Assembly (NCBI GenBank): GCA_038736355.1
Contig: JAVYML010000002.1
Coordinates: 124,001-188,000, forward strand
Source: Candidatus Hadarchaeales archaeon
GTDB taxonomy: Archaea > Hadarchaeota > Hadarchaeia > Hadarchaeales > WYZ-LMO6
Length of the DNA stretch: 64,000 bases
Direction: 5' to 3'
Under the pieces are notes generated by a model. It saw nothing but the letters and a program-made list of their open reading frames with translations. It ran no database searches and was not told the origin of the DNA. The position numbers and the translations under genes were made by a program. Numbering within the stretch: position 1 is the first letter of the stretch; each line of letters begins with the position of its first letter. Positions 37,797 through 47,207 of the stretch are shown here, piece by piece.

Positions 37797-38482
37797 CAGA
37801 TCTTGTACACCTTGCCGGGCTCCGGGAGGATCACCTTCACCCCCCGAAGCTCATCCTTGGCCCTCTTCTCGAATTCCTCCGCTTCCTCCGGGGAGCAGTG
37901 AAAAGGAACCGCTACCCTGCATCCCAGTGCCCTGGCCATACGGAGGGCATCCTCAACCGAAGCCGTTGGGGAAGGAGCACCGGCTGGCAGAAAGGCCACG
38001 TCGGCCCTGTATTTTCCCACTTCGGCTGTGAAGGAAGAATCGGAGCCGTGGAAGAAGGTGAGCCCCCCTGATTCCACCAGGAACATCAAAGGTTCCTCTG
38101 CCGGGTGCTCCGCTTCTATACCCCTCACCTTGGCCCCTTCAACTTCTGCGGTTTCGCCTGCCCTCAACAGCACGAGCTTTCCCACCCTTCCTTTCAAGGC
38201 AGGATAGCTTCCCGAATTGCACACCACTGTTCCCCCCGAGGCCCTTTGTAGTTCTATCAGGTGGGAGGGTTCGAAGTGGTCGAAGTGTTCATGCGTGATG
38301 AGGAAGAGCTGTGGCTTCCAGGCCGAGAGGTCTTCCTTCCTCACCACCTCCGCGGGATCGAAAAGGAAACGGTGGTTGGCGGTGCTCACGGCGAGGGCGG
38401 AGAACTCGAAATAGACGAATCCCAGTTCACCCCTAGAGAGGTGGAGTCTGGCCAGACCACCCAGCCCCTCTCCCAGTCTCAT
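37796..38482 (-). CDS. MBL-fold metal-dependent hydrolase (UlaG-like)
   Basis: 228 residues. The metallo-beta-lactamase motif LITHEHFDHFEP (HxHxDH) and later metal-site segments GIEAEHPAEE, FFHGSDSSF and VAVPFHC are present, so the two-metal site looks complete. UlaG-type archaeal homologues are common and mostly uncharacterised. It is divergent from fumarase with about 60 bases between. Confidence 0.8.
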   Translation of the reverse strand: MRLGEGLGGLARLHLSRGELGFVYFEFSALAVSTANHRFLFDPAEVVRKEDLSAWKPQLFLITHEHFDHFEPSHLIELQRASGGTVVCNSGSYPALKGRVGKLVLLRAGETAEVEGAKVRGIEAEHPAEEPLMFLVESGGLTFFHGSDSSFTAEVGKYRADVAFLPAGAPSPTASVEDALRMARALGCRVAVPFHCSPEEAEEFEKRAKDELRGVKVILPEPGKVYKI

Positions 38483-38545
38483 CTTTCCTATTCAGGTTGT
38501 GGGGTAATAAATAGTGCCTTTATTCCCCCCGCCCAAAGGAAGGTG

Positions 38546-39391
38546 ATGTCCCTTCAGACCAAGCTGGAAGTAGTTTGTCTGGAACTCCTGAAGAAAACGA
38601 GCACCGACCTCCCACCCGATGTGGAACAGGCCCTCGAGAAGGCGGAAAAAGGGGAAAGGGATCCCGTGGCCAGGGCCAACCTCAGGGCCATTCTCGAGAA
38701 CCTGAGGGTGGCGAGGGAAAGGGGGGTTCCCCTCTGCCAGGACACGGGACTTCCCCTCTTCTACTTCTGGATGGATCCTTCCCTCCCCCTCGATCCCTTC
38801 GAAGCCGCCAGGAAGGCCGTGAAGAGGGCCACGCGAGAGGGCTTCCTCCGCCCCAACACTGTCCATCCCCTCTCCAGAAAGAACGAGGGTAACAACTTGG
38901 GAAAGGAAATGCCGAGGGTGAAGGTCTTCCGGAGGAGGGGGGAAGAAGTGGAGGTGACCGTCCTGCTCAAGGGGGCGGGATCGGAGAACTGCAGCAAACT
39001 GGCCATGCTCGCGCCCGAGAAGGGACTTGAGGGAATAAAGGAGCTGGTGGTGAAAGCGGTGGCGGAGGCGGGAGGAAAGCCCTGTCCCCCCATCATCCTC
39101 GGGGTTGGAATAGGGGGAAACGCGGAACTCTCGATGGAACTGGCCAACCTCTCCCTCCTCCGTCCCCTTCCGGAAAGGCACCGTGAGCCCTCCCTCAGGA
39201 GGCTGGAAGAGGAGCTGGAGAAAAGGATCAACCGCCTGGGTCTTGGTCCCATGGGGCTGGGGGGAAAAACCACCTGCCTGGGGGTGAAGGTGGAATATGC
39301 CCACACCCACACCGCCAGCCTCCCCGTTTCCCTGAGCTTCCTCTGCTGGGCGGCGAGGAGGGCTTCCGCCTCCCTGGAGGTGAGGGGATGA
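38546..39391 (+). CDS. Class I fumarate hydratase, alpha subunit
   Basis: 281 residues from ATG 38546 (AGGAAGGTG ribosome-binding site); the longer open frame upstream is a shadow of the MBL gene. The three Fe-S ligating cysteines are visible in LCQDTGLPLF, GAGSENCSKLAML and GGKPCPPIILGVGIGG. It adds water to fumarate together with the beta subunit, which follows with a four-base overlap. A related two-subunit L-tartrate dehydratase is the alternative. Confidence 0.88.
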   Translation: MSLQTKLEVVCLELLKKTSTDLPPDVEQALEKAEKGERDPVARANLRAILENLRVARERGVPLCQDTGLPLFYFWMDPSLPLDPFEAARKAVKRATREGFLRPNTVHPLSRKNEGNNLGKEMPRVKVFRRRGEEVEVTVLLKGAGSENCSKLAMLAPEKGLEGIKELVVKAVAEAGGKPCPPIILGVGIGGNAELSMELANLSLLRPLPERHREPSLRRLEEELEKRINRLGLGPMGLGGKTTCLGVKVEYAHTHTASLPVSLSFLCWAARRASASLEVRG

Positions 39392-39948
39392 AGGAGCTCA
39401 GCCTCCCGGCTTCCAGGAAGGATACGGGATGGCTCAGGGCCGGGGACCTGGTCTTCCTGACGGGCGAGGTGGTGACGGCCAGGGACCAGGCGCACCTGAG
39501 GCTGGCCGAGCTCCTGAGGAAGGGGAAGGATCCTCCCCTGAACCTGAAGGACGGGGCCCTCTACCACTGCGGACCCCTCGCCAAGAGGGAGGGAAGGGAG
39601 TGGAGGATCCTCTCGGCTGGTCCCACCACCAGCTCACGCATGGATTCCCTCCTTCCCCTCCTTCTGCCATGGCTGGGGGTGAGGGTGGTGATAGGGAAGG
39701 GAGGAGTGGGGAGGGAAACGGCGGAGATCATGAAGAAGCGGGGATGCGTGTACCTGGCCTTTCCGGGGGGATGTGGTGCCTTAGCAGCCAGGGCGGTGGA
39801 GGAAGTGAGGGGGGTACACTGGCTGGAGCTGGGCATACCGGAGGCCATGTGGGTACTGAGGGTAAGGGGCCTCGGCCCGATGGTGGTGGCGATCGACAAC
39901 AGGGGAAGAAATCTTTACGAGGAGGTGAGGAGGGGGATGGTGATTTGA
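39388..39948 (+). CDS. Class I fumarate hydratase, beta subunit
   Basis: 186 residues. LRAGDLVFLTGEVVTARDQAHLRL, ALYHCGPL, SAGPTTSSRMD, VVIGKGGVGRETAEIMKKRGCVYL and GGCGALAA are characteristic of the C-terminal domain of class I fumarases encoded separately in archaea. It is coupled to the alpha subunit (ATGA) and to queE (TTGA). Confidence 0.9.
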   Translation: MKELSLPASRKDTGWLRAGDLVFLTGEVVTARDQAHLRLAELLRKGKDPPLNLKDGALYHCGPLAKREGREWRILSAGPTTSSRMDSLLPLLLPWLGVRVVIGKGGVGRETAEIMKKRGCVYLAFPGGCGALAARAVEEVRGVHWLELGIPEAMWVLRVRGLGPMVVAIDNRGRNLYEEVRRGMVI

Positions 39949-40697
39949 AGGGGTACGTGGGGGAGATCTTCAGCTCCGTACAGGGGGAAGGTCTGCTCGT
40001 GGGAAGGAGGCAGGTTTTCGTGAGGTTCGCCGGGTGCAGCCTGCGCTGTTCTTACTGCGACACGAAGGAGTACAGGAATCCCCATCCTCCCCTCTGCAGG
40101 GTGGAACTCTCTCCCGGGGGCCGTTTCAAAAGGTTGAGAAACCCCCTCTCCACCGAGGGGGTGGTAAAGGAGGTCATGGGTCTCTCCGCCCCCGACATCC
40201 ACTCGGTTTCCCTCACGGGAGGGGAACCGCTGGAGGCGGGGGATTTCCTGGTGGAAGTGGCCTCCTCCCTCGAAAGGGCGGGATTTCCCCTCTACCTGGA
40301 GACGAACGGTTCCCATCCTGAGATCCTCGAGAGGGTCCTTCCCTACCTCCGGTATCTCTCCCTCTGCGTGAAGCTGAGGGGACAGGGGAGCGTGCCGGAG
40401 GGGGAATGGGAAGGGCTCTTCGAGAGGGAGCTGGACTGTGCCAGGCAGGCTTCCGAAGCAAAGATAAGGGCCTTCCTGAAGGTGGTGGTGAGGGGAAAGG
40501 AGGACCTAGAGGGTTTCGGGGAGGTTTGCGAGCGCCTGGCGGAGCTGAACCTCCCCCTCGTCCTCCAGCCCGCCACGGGGAGGGGGGGTGCGGTCCCCAT
40601 GCAAGAGCTCCTCCCCTTCTCCAGGATGGCCGCTGAAAGGGGGATAAGGGAAATAGCCCTAATACCTCAGGTACACAGGCTTTGGGGGATGAGATGA
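39945..40697 (+). CDS. queE: 7-carboxy-7-deazaguanine synthase QueE
   Basis: 250 residues from TTG 39945. The N-terminal GEIFSSVQGEGLLVGRRQVFVRFAGCSLRCSYCDT carries the CxxxCxxC radical SAM cluster, and SLTGGEPLEAGDF and LYLETNGS follow. It converts 6-carboxytetrahydropterin to CDG, the precursor of archaeosine and queuosine. An insert of about 25 residues between the cluster motif and TEGVVKEVM is typical for archaeal/QueE types. It overlaps queD by four bases. Confidence 0.93.
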   Translation: MKGYVGEIFSSVQGEGLLVGRRQVFVRFAGCSLRCSYCDTKEYRNPHPPLCRVELSPGGRFKRLRNPLSTEGVVKEVMGLSAPDIHSVSLTGGEPLEAGDFLVEVASSLERAGFPLYLETNGSHPEILERVLPYLRYLSLCVKLRGQGSVPEGEWEGLFERELDCARQASEAKIRAFLKVVVRGKEDLEGFGEVCERLAELNLPLVLQPATGRGGAVPMQELLPFSRMAAERGIREIALIPQVHRLWGMR

Positions 40698-41155
40698 GGA
40701 TAGAGCTGGAGGCCGGGCACTTCTCGGCCGTACACTTCATCACGGAACACGAAAAGTGCGAGCATCTCCACGGACACAACTGGAGGGTGAGGGTGGCGGT
40801 GGAGGGGGAACTGGATCAGAGGGGAATGGTCGTGGACTTTTTGGAACTGAGGGAGAAGATGGGTGAGATCCTGAAAAAGTACGATCACAGGGTGCTCCTT
40901 CCCACCCTCAATCCCTCGGTGAGATTGGAGGAGGAGGGTGAAAACCTGAGGGTGAGGGCGGGAAACAGGACCTTCCTCTTCCCCCTCGAGGATGTGGTGA
41001 GGCTTCCCGTGGTGAACATAACCGTGGAAGAGCTCGCGAGGCTCATGGGGGAAGAACTGGCCGGAAAGCTTTCTGGATCCAACCTCCGCAGGTTAACCGT
41101 CACGGTCTCGGAGGCCCCCGGTCAGGAGGCCGTCTTCGAACATTCCTTCGGGTAG
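40694..41155 (+). CDS. queD: 6-carboxytetrahydropterin synthase QueD (PTPS family)
   Basis: 153 residues from ATG 40694, in the queE stop. AGHFSAVHFI, HEKCEHLHGHNWRVRVAVEG (Cys plus the HGH zinc ligands), GMVVDFLELR, YDHRVLL and PVVNITVEELA are typical. It supplies the substrate of QueE, so the pair feeds archaeosine synthesis. A PTPS with a folate-related role is the alternative, made less likely by linkage. Confidence 0.92.
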   Translation: MRIELEAGHFSAVHFITEHEKCEHLHGHNWRVRVAVEGELDQRGMVVDFLELREKMGEILKKYDHRVLLPTLNPSVRLEEEGENLRVRAGNRTFLFPLEDVVRLPVVNITVEELARLMGEELAGKLSGSNLRRLTVTVSEAPGQEAVFEHSFG

Positions 41156-41161
41156 GAAGCG

Positions 41162-41908
41162 GTGATAGAGGTCCTACTCTTCCCTGCCGGTCTCTCCGTT
41201 TCCCTCCTTTGTTCCAGCATAGGTCTGGGAGGGGGCATCTTCATGGTCCCCCTCCTCCTCTGGCTGGGACTTCCCACCCAGGTCGCGATAGGCACCAGCC
41301 TCTTCGCCATCACCGTGGTAGCATGCTCCTCCACGCTCGCCTACGCCCTCCAGCGCAGGATAGACTACAGGACGGGATTGCTGCTGGACTCACTCGATGT
41401 TCCGGGGGCGGTGGTTGGGGCATATCTTACCACCCTCCTGGCCGGGAAAACCCTTTCGCGCCTCTTCGGCTCGATGCTCCTCGGGGTGGCCTGTCACCTC
41501 TGGCTCAGGAAAAAGACGGGGAGGAAGGTTCCTCCCCCCATCACCCCATCCCTCCTGGTGATGACGATGGTGGGAAGTTTCACCAGCGGGCTGGTCTCGG
41601 GGATGTTCGGAATAGGGGGAGGGATAGTGGACGAAATCGTCATGCTCCTAGCCCTGGGCATGTCCATCAAACTCTCCGCCGGGACTGCCATGTTCGGGAT
41701 GTCCCTTACCACCCTTCCGGCCTTCCTTTCCCACTTCTTCCTCGACCACTTTTCCCCTCCCCACGGCCTGCCACTGGCGGCGGGGTGCGCGGTGGGAGGA
41801 CCGATGGGGGCAATGGTCTCCAAGAAACTGAATACAAGGACATTACAGAGGTTGTTGGGGGTGGTGGTGCTGGTGGTGGGAATCAGGCTTATTCTCTGGG
41901 GAAGATAG
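41162..41908 (+). CDS. TauE/SafE-family membrane permease
   Basis: 248 residues from GTG 41162, with about eight transmembrane helices. The internally repeated motif SIGLGGGIFMVPLLLWLG (first half) and SGMFGIGGGIVDEIVMLLALG (second half) is diagnostic of TauE/SafE transporters, which move sulfite, organosulfonates or other small anions. It follows queD by six bases, but a functional link is not evident. Confidence 0.85.
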   Translation: MIEVLLFPAGLSVSLLCSSIGLGGGIFMVPLLLWLGLPTQVAIGTSLFAITVVACSSTLAYALQRRIDYRTGLLLDSLDVPGAVVGAYLTTLLAGKTLSRLFGSMLLGVACHLWLRKKTGRKVPPPITPSLLVMTMVGSFTSGLVSGMFGIGGGIVDEIVMLLALGMSIKLSAGTAMFGMSLTTLPAFLSHFFLDHFSPPHGLPLAAGCAVGGPMGAMVSKKLNTRTLQRLLGVVVLVVGIRLILWGR

Positions 41909-41949
41909 ACTCCGCTTCCCCAGATGTCGTCTAATCAAACGAAATCCGT

Positions 41950-42063
41950 TCAGCACTTATGCTTGGAGAAGCAGGAGGTGCAGAGCCTTTTACCACAACT
42001 CGAACAGGTCATTATCTTCGAGGCATCCTTCACGTTCTTTCCGCATTGGACACACTTCGGCAC
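41950..42063 (-). CDS. 37-residue zinc-finger miniprotein
   Basis: GTG 42063 to TGA 41950. The peptide contains CVQC (4-7), CSSC (20-23), CTSC (28-31) and a terminal HKC (35-37): eight potential metal ligands in 37 residues, spaced like a two-zinc cross-brace finger (B-box/AN1 style). A GGGGGTGA ribosome-binding site lies just upstream, and a TAA in frame before it makes this the only start. Function unknown; it could bind RNA, DNA or protein. Confidence 0.6.
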   Translation of the reverse strand: MPKCVQCGKNVKDASKIMTCSSCGKRLCTSCFSKHKC

Positions 42064-42134
42064 TCTCTCACCCCCTTAGTTGTTTTCTTCTTGCCAAGAA
42101 ATAAGAATAAATCCGTATCCCTCAGGAGTTCGTT

Positions 42135-42212
42135 GGGGTCGTGGGGTAGCCTGGTCTATCCTCCTGGCTTTGGGAGCCAGGGACCTGGGTTCAAATCCCG
42201 GCGACCCCACCA
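42135..42212 (+). tRNA. tRNA-Pro (anticodon TGG)
   Basis: Complete cloverleaf with acceptor GGGGTCG/CGACCCC, anticodon stem CTGGC/GCCAG around TTTGGGA (anticodon TGG), T-arm CTGGG-TTCAAAT-CCCGG, discriminator A and encoded CCA (42210-42212). It stands directly before the cas6/array 2 block, a typical insertion-side position. Confidence 0.95.
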
Positions 42213-42279
42213 AGGCCCTTTGGGAAATGGTTTTTCAACAAAGTTTATTTGTACTCTGACAACACTTAAAAAGGCCGAT

Positions 42280-43206
42280 ATGCTCAAATTCTCATCCATA
42301 ACTTTGTACCTCAATTTTCCCTCTCAAACGAGGCTTCCCCGCTGGATGGGCTCGGCTTTCAGGGGTGGCCTCGGCCAACATCTCAAGCGGACAGTGTGCT
42401 ATCATCCGTTACGGGAGTGCGAAAGCTGCGAGCGTTCATCCGAATGCCTTTTCTATGCGGCCTATCAAAAATCCTCCGCGAAGAAAGGTCGTGGCCCTCC
42501 TCCACGACCGATCATCCTCGTCCCTCCGTTTTTCGGAAAGGAAATGGGATTCGCAGATGGGGTAAGACTCGAATTGAAGCTTCTGATGTTTGGCGATTAC
42601 ATCCGCTATTTTCCGCACACCATCCTAGCCCTCCAGCAATTCGGGAGCTACGGACTGGACGACGCAAGACACATAGGACAAAACAAGTTCGAGGTGGTGG
42701 AAGCTAGGTGCGAGCTCTCGGGCGGGATAGTCTACGATGGGAGCAAGATATATCCCTCAAACATTAAAGCGGTGGATGTCGTTGATCTACCACCTGTGAA
42801 GCATAGGCACTTACGAGTGGGCTTTAAAACCCCCATCGAACTCCCCCTTGGCTTCCCACCCTCTCCCCAGCATCTCCTGAAGCTCATCCGCCAGAGGCTG
42901 GTTCTCCTCGTCAACGAGTATGGGAGCGGAAAGCGTGTCCCAGAGCCTAAGTGCGAAGGAAAGGTCAAACAGGTTGCAAAGCATTACCATAGGCTAATAG
43001 GTTGCTCCCAGCGCTCGGGCAGGAGGGAATTCTGGAACTGCTGGACCGGCATAGCCGAGTACGAATTCGAAAAGATCGACAAAACTGGTGAGTGGCTGCT
43101 CGGCGTGGGAGGGGTGCTGGGGGCTGGGGCCAAGTCCTCCTTCGGGATGGGCTTCTTGGATCTCCGTGGGAAGAATCAACTAGGACCCAGTCCTGCGGGG
43201 ACTTGA
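42280..43206 (+). CDS. cas6: CRISPR repeat endoribonuclease Cas6 (copy 1)
   Basis: 308 residues from ATG 42280; the open frame before it runs through the tRNA and is not coding. RLPRWMGSAFRGGLGQHLKRTVC begins the RAMP-like fold, a cysteine cluster CESCERSSEC follows, and the C-terminus has the glycine-rich GVGGVLGAGAKSSFGMGF loop of Cas6. It should cut the 37-nt repeat to leave an AUUGAAAG handle. It is co-oriented with array 2, whose leader begins two bases after its stop. A paralogue lies at 53543. Confidence 0.9.
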   Translation: MLKFSSITLYLNFPSQTRLPRWMGSAFRGGLGQHLKRTVCYHPLRECESCERSSECLFYAAYQKSSAKKGRGPPPRPIILVPPFFGKEMGFADGVRLELKLLMFGDYIRYFPHTILALQQFGSYGLDDARHIGQNKFEVVEARCELSGGIVYDGSKIYPSNIKAVDVVDLPPVKHRHLRVGFKTPIELPLGFPPSPQHLLKLIRQRLVLLVNEYGSGKRVPEPKCEGKVKQVAKHYHRLIGCSQRSGRREFWNCWTGIAEYEFEKIDKTGEWLLGVGGVLGAGAKSSFGMGFLDLRGKNQLGPSPAGT

Positions 43207-43208
43207 GT

Positions 43209-43307
43209 TGTGAACTTCTTTATAAATCCCTCCTGCAGAAACCGAAGTTCACAAACCGGGGCCCGAAACCTTTAAAGATGGGGGGCGAGAAACAAAAGAA
43301 AGGGGGG
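43209..43307 (+). promoter_or_regulatory. Leader and promoter of CRISPR array 2
   Basis: Near-identical to the array 1 leader: GTGAACTTC (43210-43218) and GAAGTTCAC (43244-43252) flank the TATA box CTTTATAAAT (43218-43227), and the conserved AACCTTTAAAGATGGGGGGC block precedes the first repeat. It begins two bases after the cas6 stop, so homology to the other leaders starts where coding ends. Confidence 0.85.
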
Positions 43308-44946
43308 GTTTCAGTAGGATGCCCCTGAAAATGGGGATTGAAAGACTGGTTGGCGGTCTTGGTGGATGGGGATGTATGGTGTTTCAGTAGGATGCCCCTG
43401 AAAATGGGGATTGAAAGTCAGCCAGTGGAAGGGAAGGCCTTACGTGCGCACGTACGTTTCAGTAGGATGCCCCTGAAAATGGGGATTGAAAGGTGAATTT
43501 TTTGTTTACTACGTCATAAATTCCTGCCGTTTCAGTAGGATGCCCCTGAAAATGGGGATTGAAAGAAAACGGGCAACTATATGCCGCCAGTTTTGTAGGT
43601 GTTTCAGTAGGATGCCCCTGAAAATGGGGATTGAAAGAGCTGGAAAAGAACGGTAAAGTGGTAAGAAGTCAAGTTTCAGTAGGATGCCCCTGAAAATGGG
43701 GATTGAAAGCGCTGTTCTTCGTCGGGGAATGGGCCCCGCGCTTCGGTTTCAGTAGGATGCCCCTGAAAATGGGGATTGAAAGCTAGCTTTATTTTCTGCT
43801 CCGGCCGTATGAACACACCGTTTCAGTAGGATGCCCCTGAAAATGGGGATTGAAAGTCATTACCGGATCCGGCTCCAGATCCCTCATTTCGTTTCAGTAG
43901 GATGCCCCTGAAAATGGGGATTGAAAGTCTGACTCCTTATCACCAATTTTTTCGCTTGTTATGTTTCAGTAGGATGCCCCTGAAAATGGGGATTGAAAGG
44001 GACAATAGGGCTAGACAACATTCTGGCAACGGCAAGTTTCAGTAGGATGCCCCTGAAAATGGGGATTGAAAGAGGAGTGGTACCAGTACTCATATGATTT
44101 CTCATACCGGTTTCAGTAGGATGCCCCTGAAAATGGGGATTGAAAGTTCACTCTATCGATTGTCCATTCTTTTTCCCTGGCTGTTTCAGTAGGATGCCCC
44201 TGAAAATGGGGATTGAAAGCACGCATAACCTTCCCCCAAACCACCCGGGGGCCGTGTTTCAGTAGGATGCCCCTGAAAATGGGGATTGAAAGATACGCCC
44301 AATAACGCAGTTCAGCGCAACGTATCCGTTTCAGTAGGATGCCCCTGAAAATGGGGATTGAAAGGTTTTCTCCTTCCCGGGGGGAGATTTCCGGGTCTTG
44401 TTTCAGTAGGATGCCCCTGAAAATGGGGATTGAAAGTGCACACCGTTCCCTTGGGGTCGTAGGGCACGGAGGGTTTCAGTAGGATGCCCCTGAAAATGGG
44501 GATTGAAAGCCGCCGGCGGGGGCGATAAAAGCCCACGGTTTATGCGTTTCAGTAGGATGCCCCTGAAAATGGGGATTGAAAGTCAGCTCCGAATCGATGT
44601 CCAAGTTCGTGTATCAAGGTTTCAGTAGGATGCCCCTGAAAATGGGGATTGAAAGAACCTGGAAGCCTCGATACTATTGTCCCAATTGTCGGTGTTTCAG
44701 TAGGATGCCCCTGAAAATGGGGATTGAAAGTTCTTTCCGAAAATCGCTTCACCTTCACTCCCAACGTTTCAGTAGGATGCCCCTGAAAATGGGGATTGAA
44801 AGTCATTTCGTGATTTAAGAAGCTTTTCAAATATTTCGTTTCAGTAGGATGCCCCTGAAAATGGGGATTGAAAGACTTCCACCAGCTTTCTTGTTCCATA
44901 ACGGGTTTCGTTTCAGTAGGATGCCCCTGAAAATGGGGATTGAAAA
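43308..44946 (+). CRISPR. CRISPR array 2: 23 repeats, 22 spacers
   Basis: Same 37-nt repeat and orientation as array 1, with repeat starts 71-75 bases apart. The distal repeat at 44910 ends in A instead of G and is followed by a run of A. I saw no spacer shared with array 1. Both arrays are probably served by one set of acquisition proteins and Cas6 enzymes. Confidence 0.98.
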
Positions 44947-45255
44947 AAAAGAGGATCACTGGCTCGGAAGTGAAAGCAAGAGTTTCAGCCTCTCCCAAAG
45001 TTATATAAATACCTCTTCACGACCCTGCGTACCTCAACACTCACCGTTGCTCCCAATCCTATCCCTCGCTTTCTGAGCCCTAGGTTTCCTCTTTGTGAGC
45101 TCCTTTGATGTGATATACTCAGATGCCTTTTAGCTCCTCCGAGGCAGCCTTCAGAAAATGTGAAGATATGTGAATGGAACAATGAGAATACCGGACTTTC
45201 AAGCCCACACGGGTGAAAGACCCTACACTTGAATTTCCGCTTAAATTCCCGAAAA
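44947..45255. other. Gene-free gap after array 2
   Basis: No convincing gene on either strand. A TATATAAAT element (about 45002-45010) is the only promoter-like feature, and nothing plausible follows it. The minus-strand effector operon ends at the right border. Confidence 0.4.
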
Positions 45256-46137
45256 TCACGTGCCAGGATTCAGCCAATTTATAAAATTGTCTAAGTCCAG
45301 CTTCTCTCCAGTGAAAGGATCGGCCAGCTTTGCCCCGTCATCTCCCCGCAAGTCGGCAATCCAAAATTCACCACTCCTCAGCTCCAACTCACCCATCCCC
45401 ACGCTTTTCCTCGCCCCAAGTGAAAGCCCCACCGACTTAATTAAACTAAGCGTTTCCGCGAGAAGTTTCGCCTCCAAACTACCGGGCTCAAGATTGTCTA
45501 CTATGAACCATAGTCCCAGCTTGGAAGGCTTGACTGATTCCAAAAAGTATAAGTGGTGCTCGCTCGCCCTCCCACTCTTTCTGTCAATCCCGACTCCCGG
45601 TTTGTCCTGGATGCTCGCCTCCAAAGGAATATCCAGAAATCTGAGCTTCGAGGCAATCTTCTGCCCTCCCATCAGCCTGTACAGGGGGTGCCTTACCGTC
45701 GCGTACTCCACCGCAATTTTCTTTAATGTTTCCCTGTTTTCCGGTAGCAGCTCTAGCTTTGCCCAGTCCTCCTCACTCTTCACCCCCAGCCGCTCCAACT
45801 CGTCCTCCAAGCCAAGCGAGCGAAGCAGGGGGAGGATTCCCCTTTGTTGCAGCACCCACTGGACTGCCTGATCAACCTGCTCCTTCAGGCATTCGAGCTT
45901 CCCCTCCCCTATTTCGAACGCGTCCGGAAGACCCGGAACGCTCACGGTCCTCGCAACCTGCTCCACAAGCTTTCGAATGGCACCCTTGACGGAAGATGCT
46001 GGAATCAGAACCTTCTCCCCGATTTTAAGGATCTCCCTCCTGACCTCCTCCCCCCCGGCCCCAATGTGCAAAAGCGACCTACCTTCGAATTCTAGCCTTC
46101 CAATCACCCTATTCTTCAACGGCAGGAGATGGCTCAT
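45256..46137 (-). CDS. Type III RAMP protein (Cas7/Csm5-like), last gene of the effector operon
   Basis: 293 residues from ATG 46137, overlapping the previous gene by four bases; the longer open frame is a shadow. LLHIGAGGEEVRREILKIGEKVLIPASSVKGAIRKLVEQVA is the RAMP pattern (variant IPASSVKG loop), and the C-terminal SVGLSLGARKSVGMGELELRSG supplies the glycine-rich loop. The middle is helical and longer than in plain Cas7. It is probably a backbone or capping subunit of the interference complex. Confidence 0.75.
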   Translation of the reverse strand: MSHLLPLKNRVIGRLEFEGRSLLHIGAGGEEVRREILKIGEKVLIPASSVKGAIRKLVEQVARTVSVPGLPDAFEIGEGKLECLKEQVDQAVQWVLQQRGILPLLRSLGLEDELERLGVKSEEDWAKLELLPENRETLKKIAVEYATVRHPLYRLMGGQKIASKLRFLDIPLEASIQDKPGVGIDRKSGRASEHHLYFLESVKPSKLGLWFIVDNLEPGSLEAKLLAETLSLIKSVGLSLGARKSVGMGELELRSGEFWIADLRGDDGAKLADPFTGEKLDLDNFINWLNPGT

Positions 46138-47207
46138 GTTCCCTCCACCGGATGCCCAGCCAGCGGGAGGAGCTGGTTCACGCAGCACAATGTCTCGCCT
46201 CCCCATTTCTCCACGGTCCCCAGGATTCCCAGGGAGGCAATGGCCTCCCAACTCACATTCCCAACCACTCTTGCCCTCAAGATACTCCCTTGATAACATA
46301 CACTGTAAAAGGTCGGCCTGCTCCTCCCCCTGAGCATGTCCCATCCCGCCTCATATGGCCCAGCCCTTCCATAAACTTTTTCTATCACAAGGGAGCCCTC
46401 AGCAGGTCTACCGATTCTATTCCCTATCGGTTCCAGCTCAATCATGGTCGGGAAGGGAGTAACCCTCTGGCCGCCTCCCAGAAGGGGGGAGAGAGCGTAC
46501 AACACAAGAATCCCATCGATGGAAGCCTTTCTGCAGTATTCTTCGAGCTTTTTCACGTCCAGCTCCCGCAGACTCAGCCTGGCTTCCCCGAATCCTCTAG
46601 TCACCCCTCTTCCGATCCAGATTTCCAGCGGATTAGGAATTTCGTACGGAGTGGCAAGATAGGCCCAGAACATTTGCCCACTTTCAAGCGCGTCGTACTC
46701 GTAGAGCATGCCTCCCTCAACCGAGGCCCTGTCCTTGTTTACACCAGCACATACGGAGGAGGTGAAACTGACCTTCACTCTCTCACCGTTTGGAAGAGCT
46801 GGTCCCGGATGCAGGCTTTCGAGGCTCACATGACCATACCTGCAGCTTGTCGGAATGGTTGGTTCTTTCCCTTTCTCGATCTCCATGCGAGCCTCCCTTC
46901 CCCGATTCTCGCAAGGATTCTTCTCCGGTTTGCATAGTTTACACTTGAAGAAGAAGGGATGAGCAGGCCAGCTCCGCTGCCCGTCGACGAGTGGATAGGC
47001 AGGCGTGCAGATGAGGGAGGGATCATCCGCCTCCTTTTCGAGCTCGCTCCGCGAGATTTTGTCATGATAGTAGAGGGAGGATAGAATTGCCCCCCTCAAG
47101 GTTGTTCCGGGTATAAACTCGAGAGCTGCCTTGAATCCGCGCTCGGTTCTGCGGGAAGTTATAAGTGCCGGAGATCTCAGTTCAATCCGGACCTCGTAAA
47201 ACTTCAT
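46134..47207 (-). CDS. csx10: Csx10-like (Cas5-group) RAMP protein of type III-D
   Basis: 357 residues from ATG 47207, four-base overlap with the previous cas7. The opening FYEVRIELRSPALITSRRTERGFKAALEFIPGTTLRGAILSSLYY, two cysteine pairs (CKLC about residue 92-95, plus CENRG), RYGHVS, and the terminal-half IGRGVTRGFGEARLSLREL fit Csx10, which replaces Cas5 in type III-D. It would cap the crRNA 5' handle next to Cas10. Subtype assignment rests largely on this protein. Confidence 0.7.
   Translation of the reverse strand: MKFYEVRIELRSPALITSRRTERGFKAALEFIPGTTLRGAILSSLYYHDKISRSELEKEADDPSLICTPAYPLVDGQRSWPAHPFFFKCKLCKPEKNPCENRGREARMEIEKGKEPTIPTSCRYGHVSLESLHPGPALPNGERVKVSFTSSVCAGVNKDRASVEGGMLYEYDALESGQMFWAYLATPYEIPNPLEIWIGRGVTRGFGEARLSLRELDVKKLEEYCRKASIDGILVLYALSPLLGGGQRVTPFPTMIELEPIGNRIGRPAEGSLVIEKVYGRAGPYEAGWDMLRGRSRPTFYSVCYQGSILRARVVGNVSWEAIASLGILGTVEKWGGETLCCVNQLLPLAGHPVEGT

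Noticed and set aside
25570-42212. The two tRNA-Pro genes as possible attachment-site repeats bounding an integrated element.
   Set aside because: Both are complete tRNAs with different anticodons; shared 3' ends are expected for isoacceptors, and no integrase gene is present.
41959-42279. N-terminal extension of the cas6 copy 1 frame.
   Set aside because: It reads straight through tRNA-Pro(TGG); the paralogue aligns only from ATG 42280.
45215-45240. A CACACGGGTGAAAGACCCTAC stretch that would read HTGERPY, the linker of C2H2 zinc fingers.
   Set aside because: Stops flank it in that frame and no paired Cys/His pattern precedes it; probably chance.
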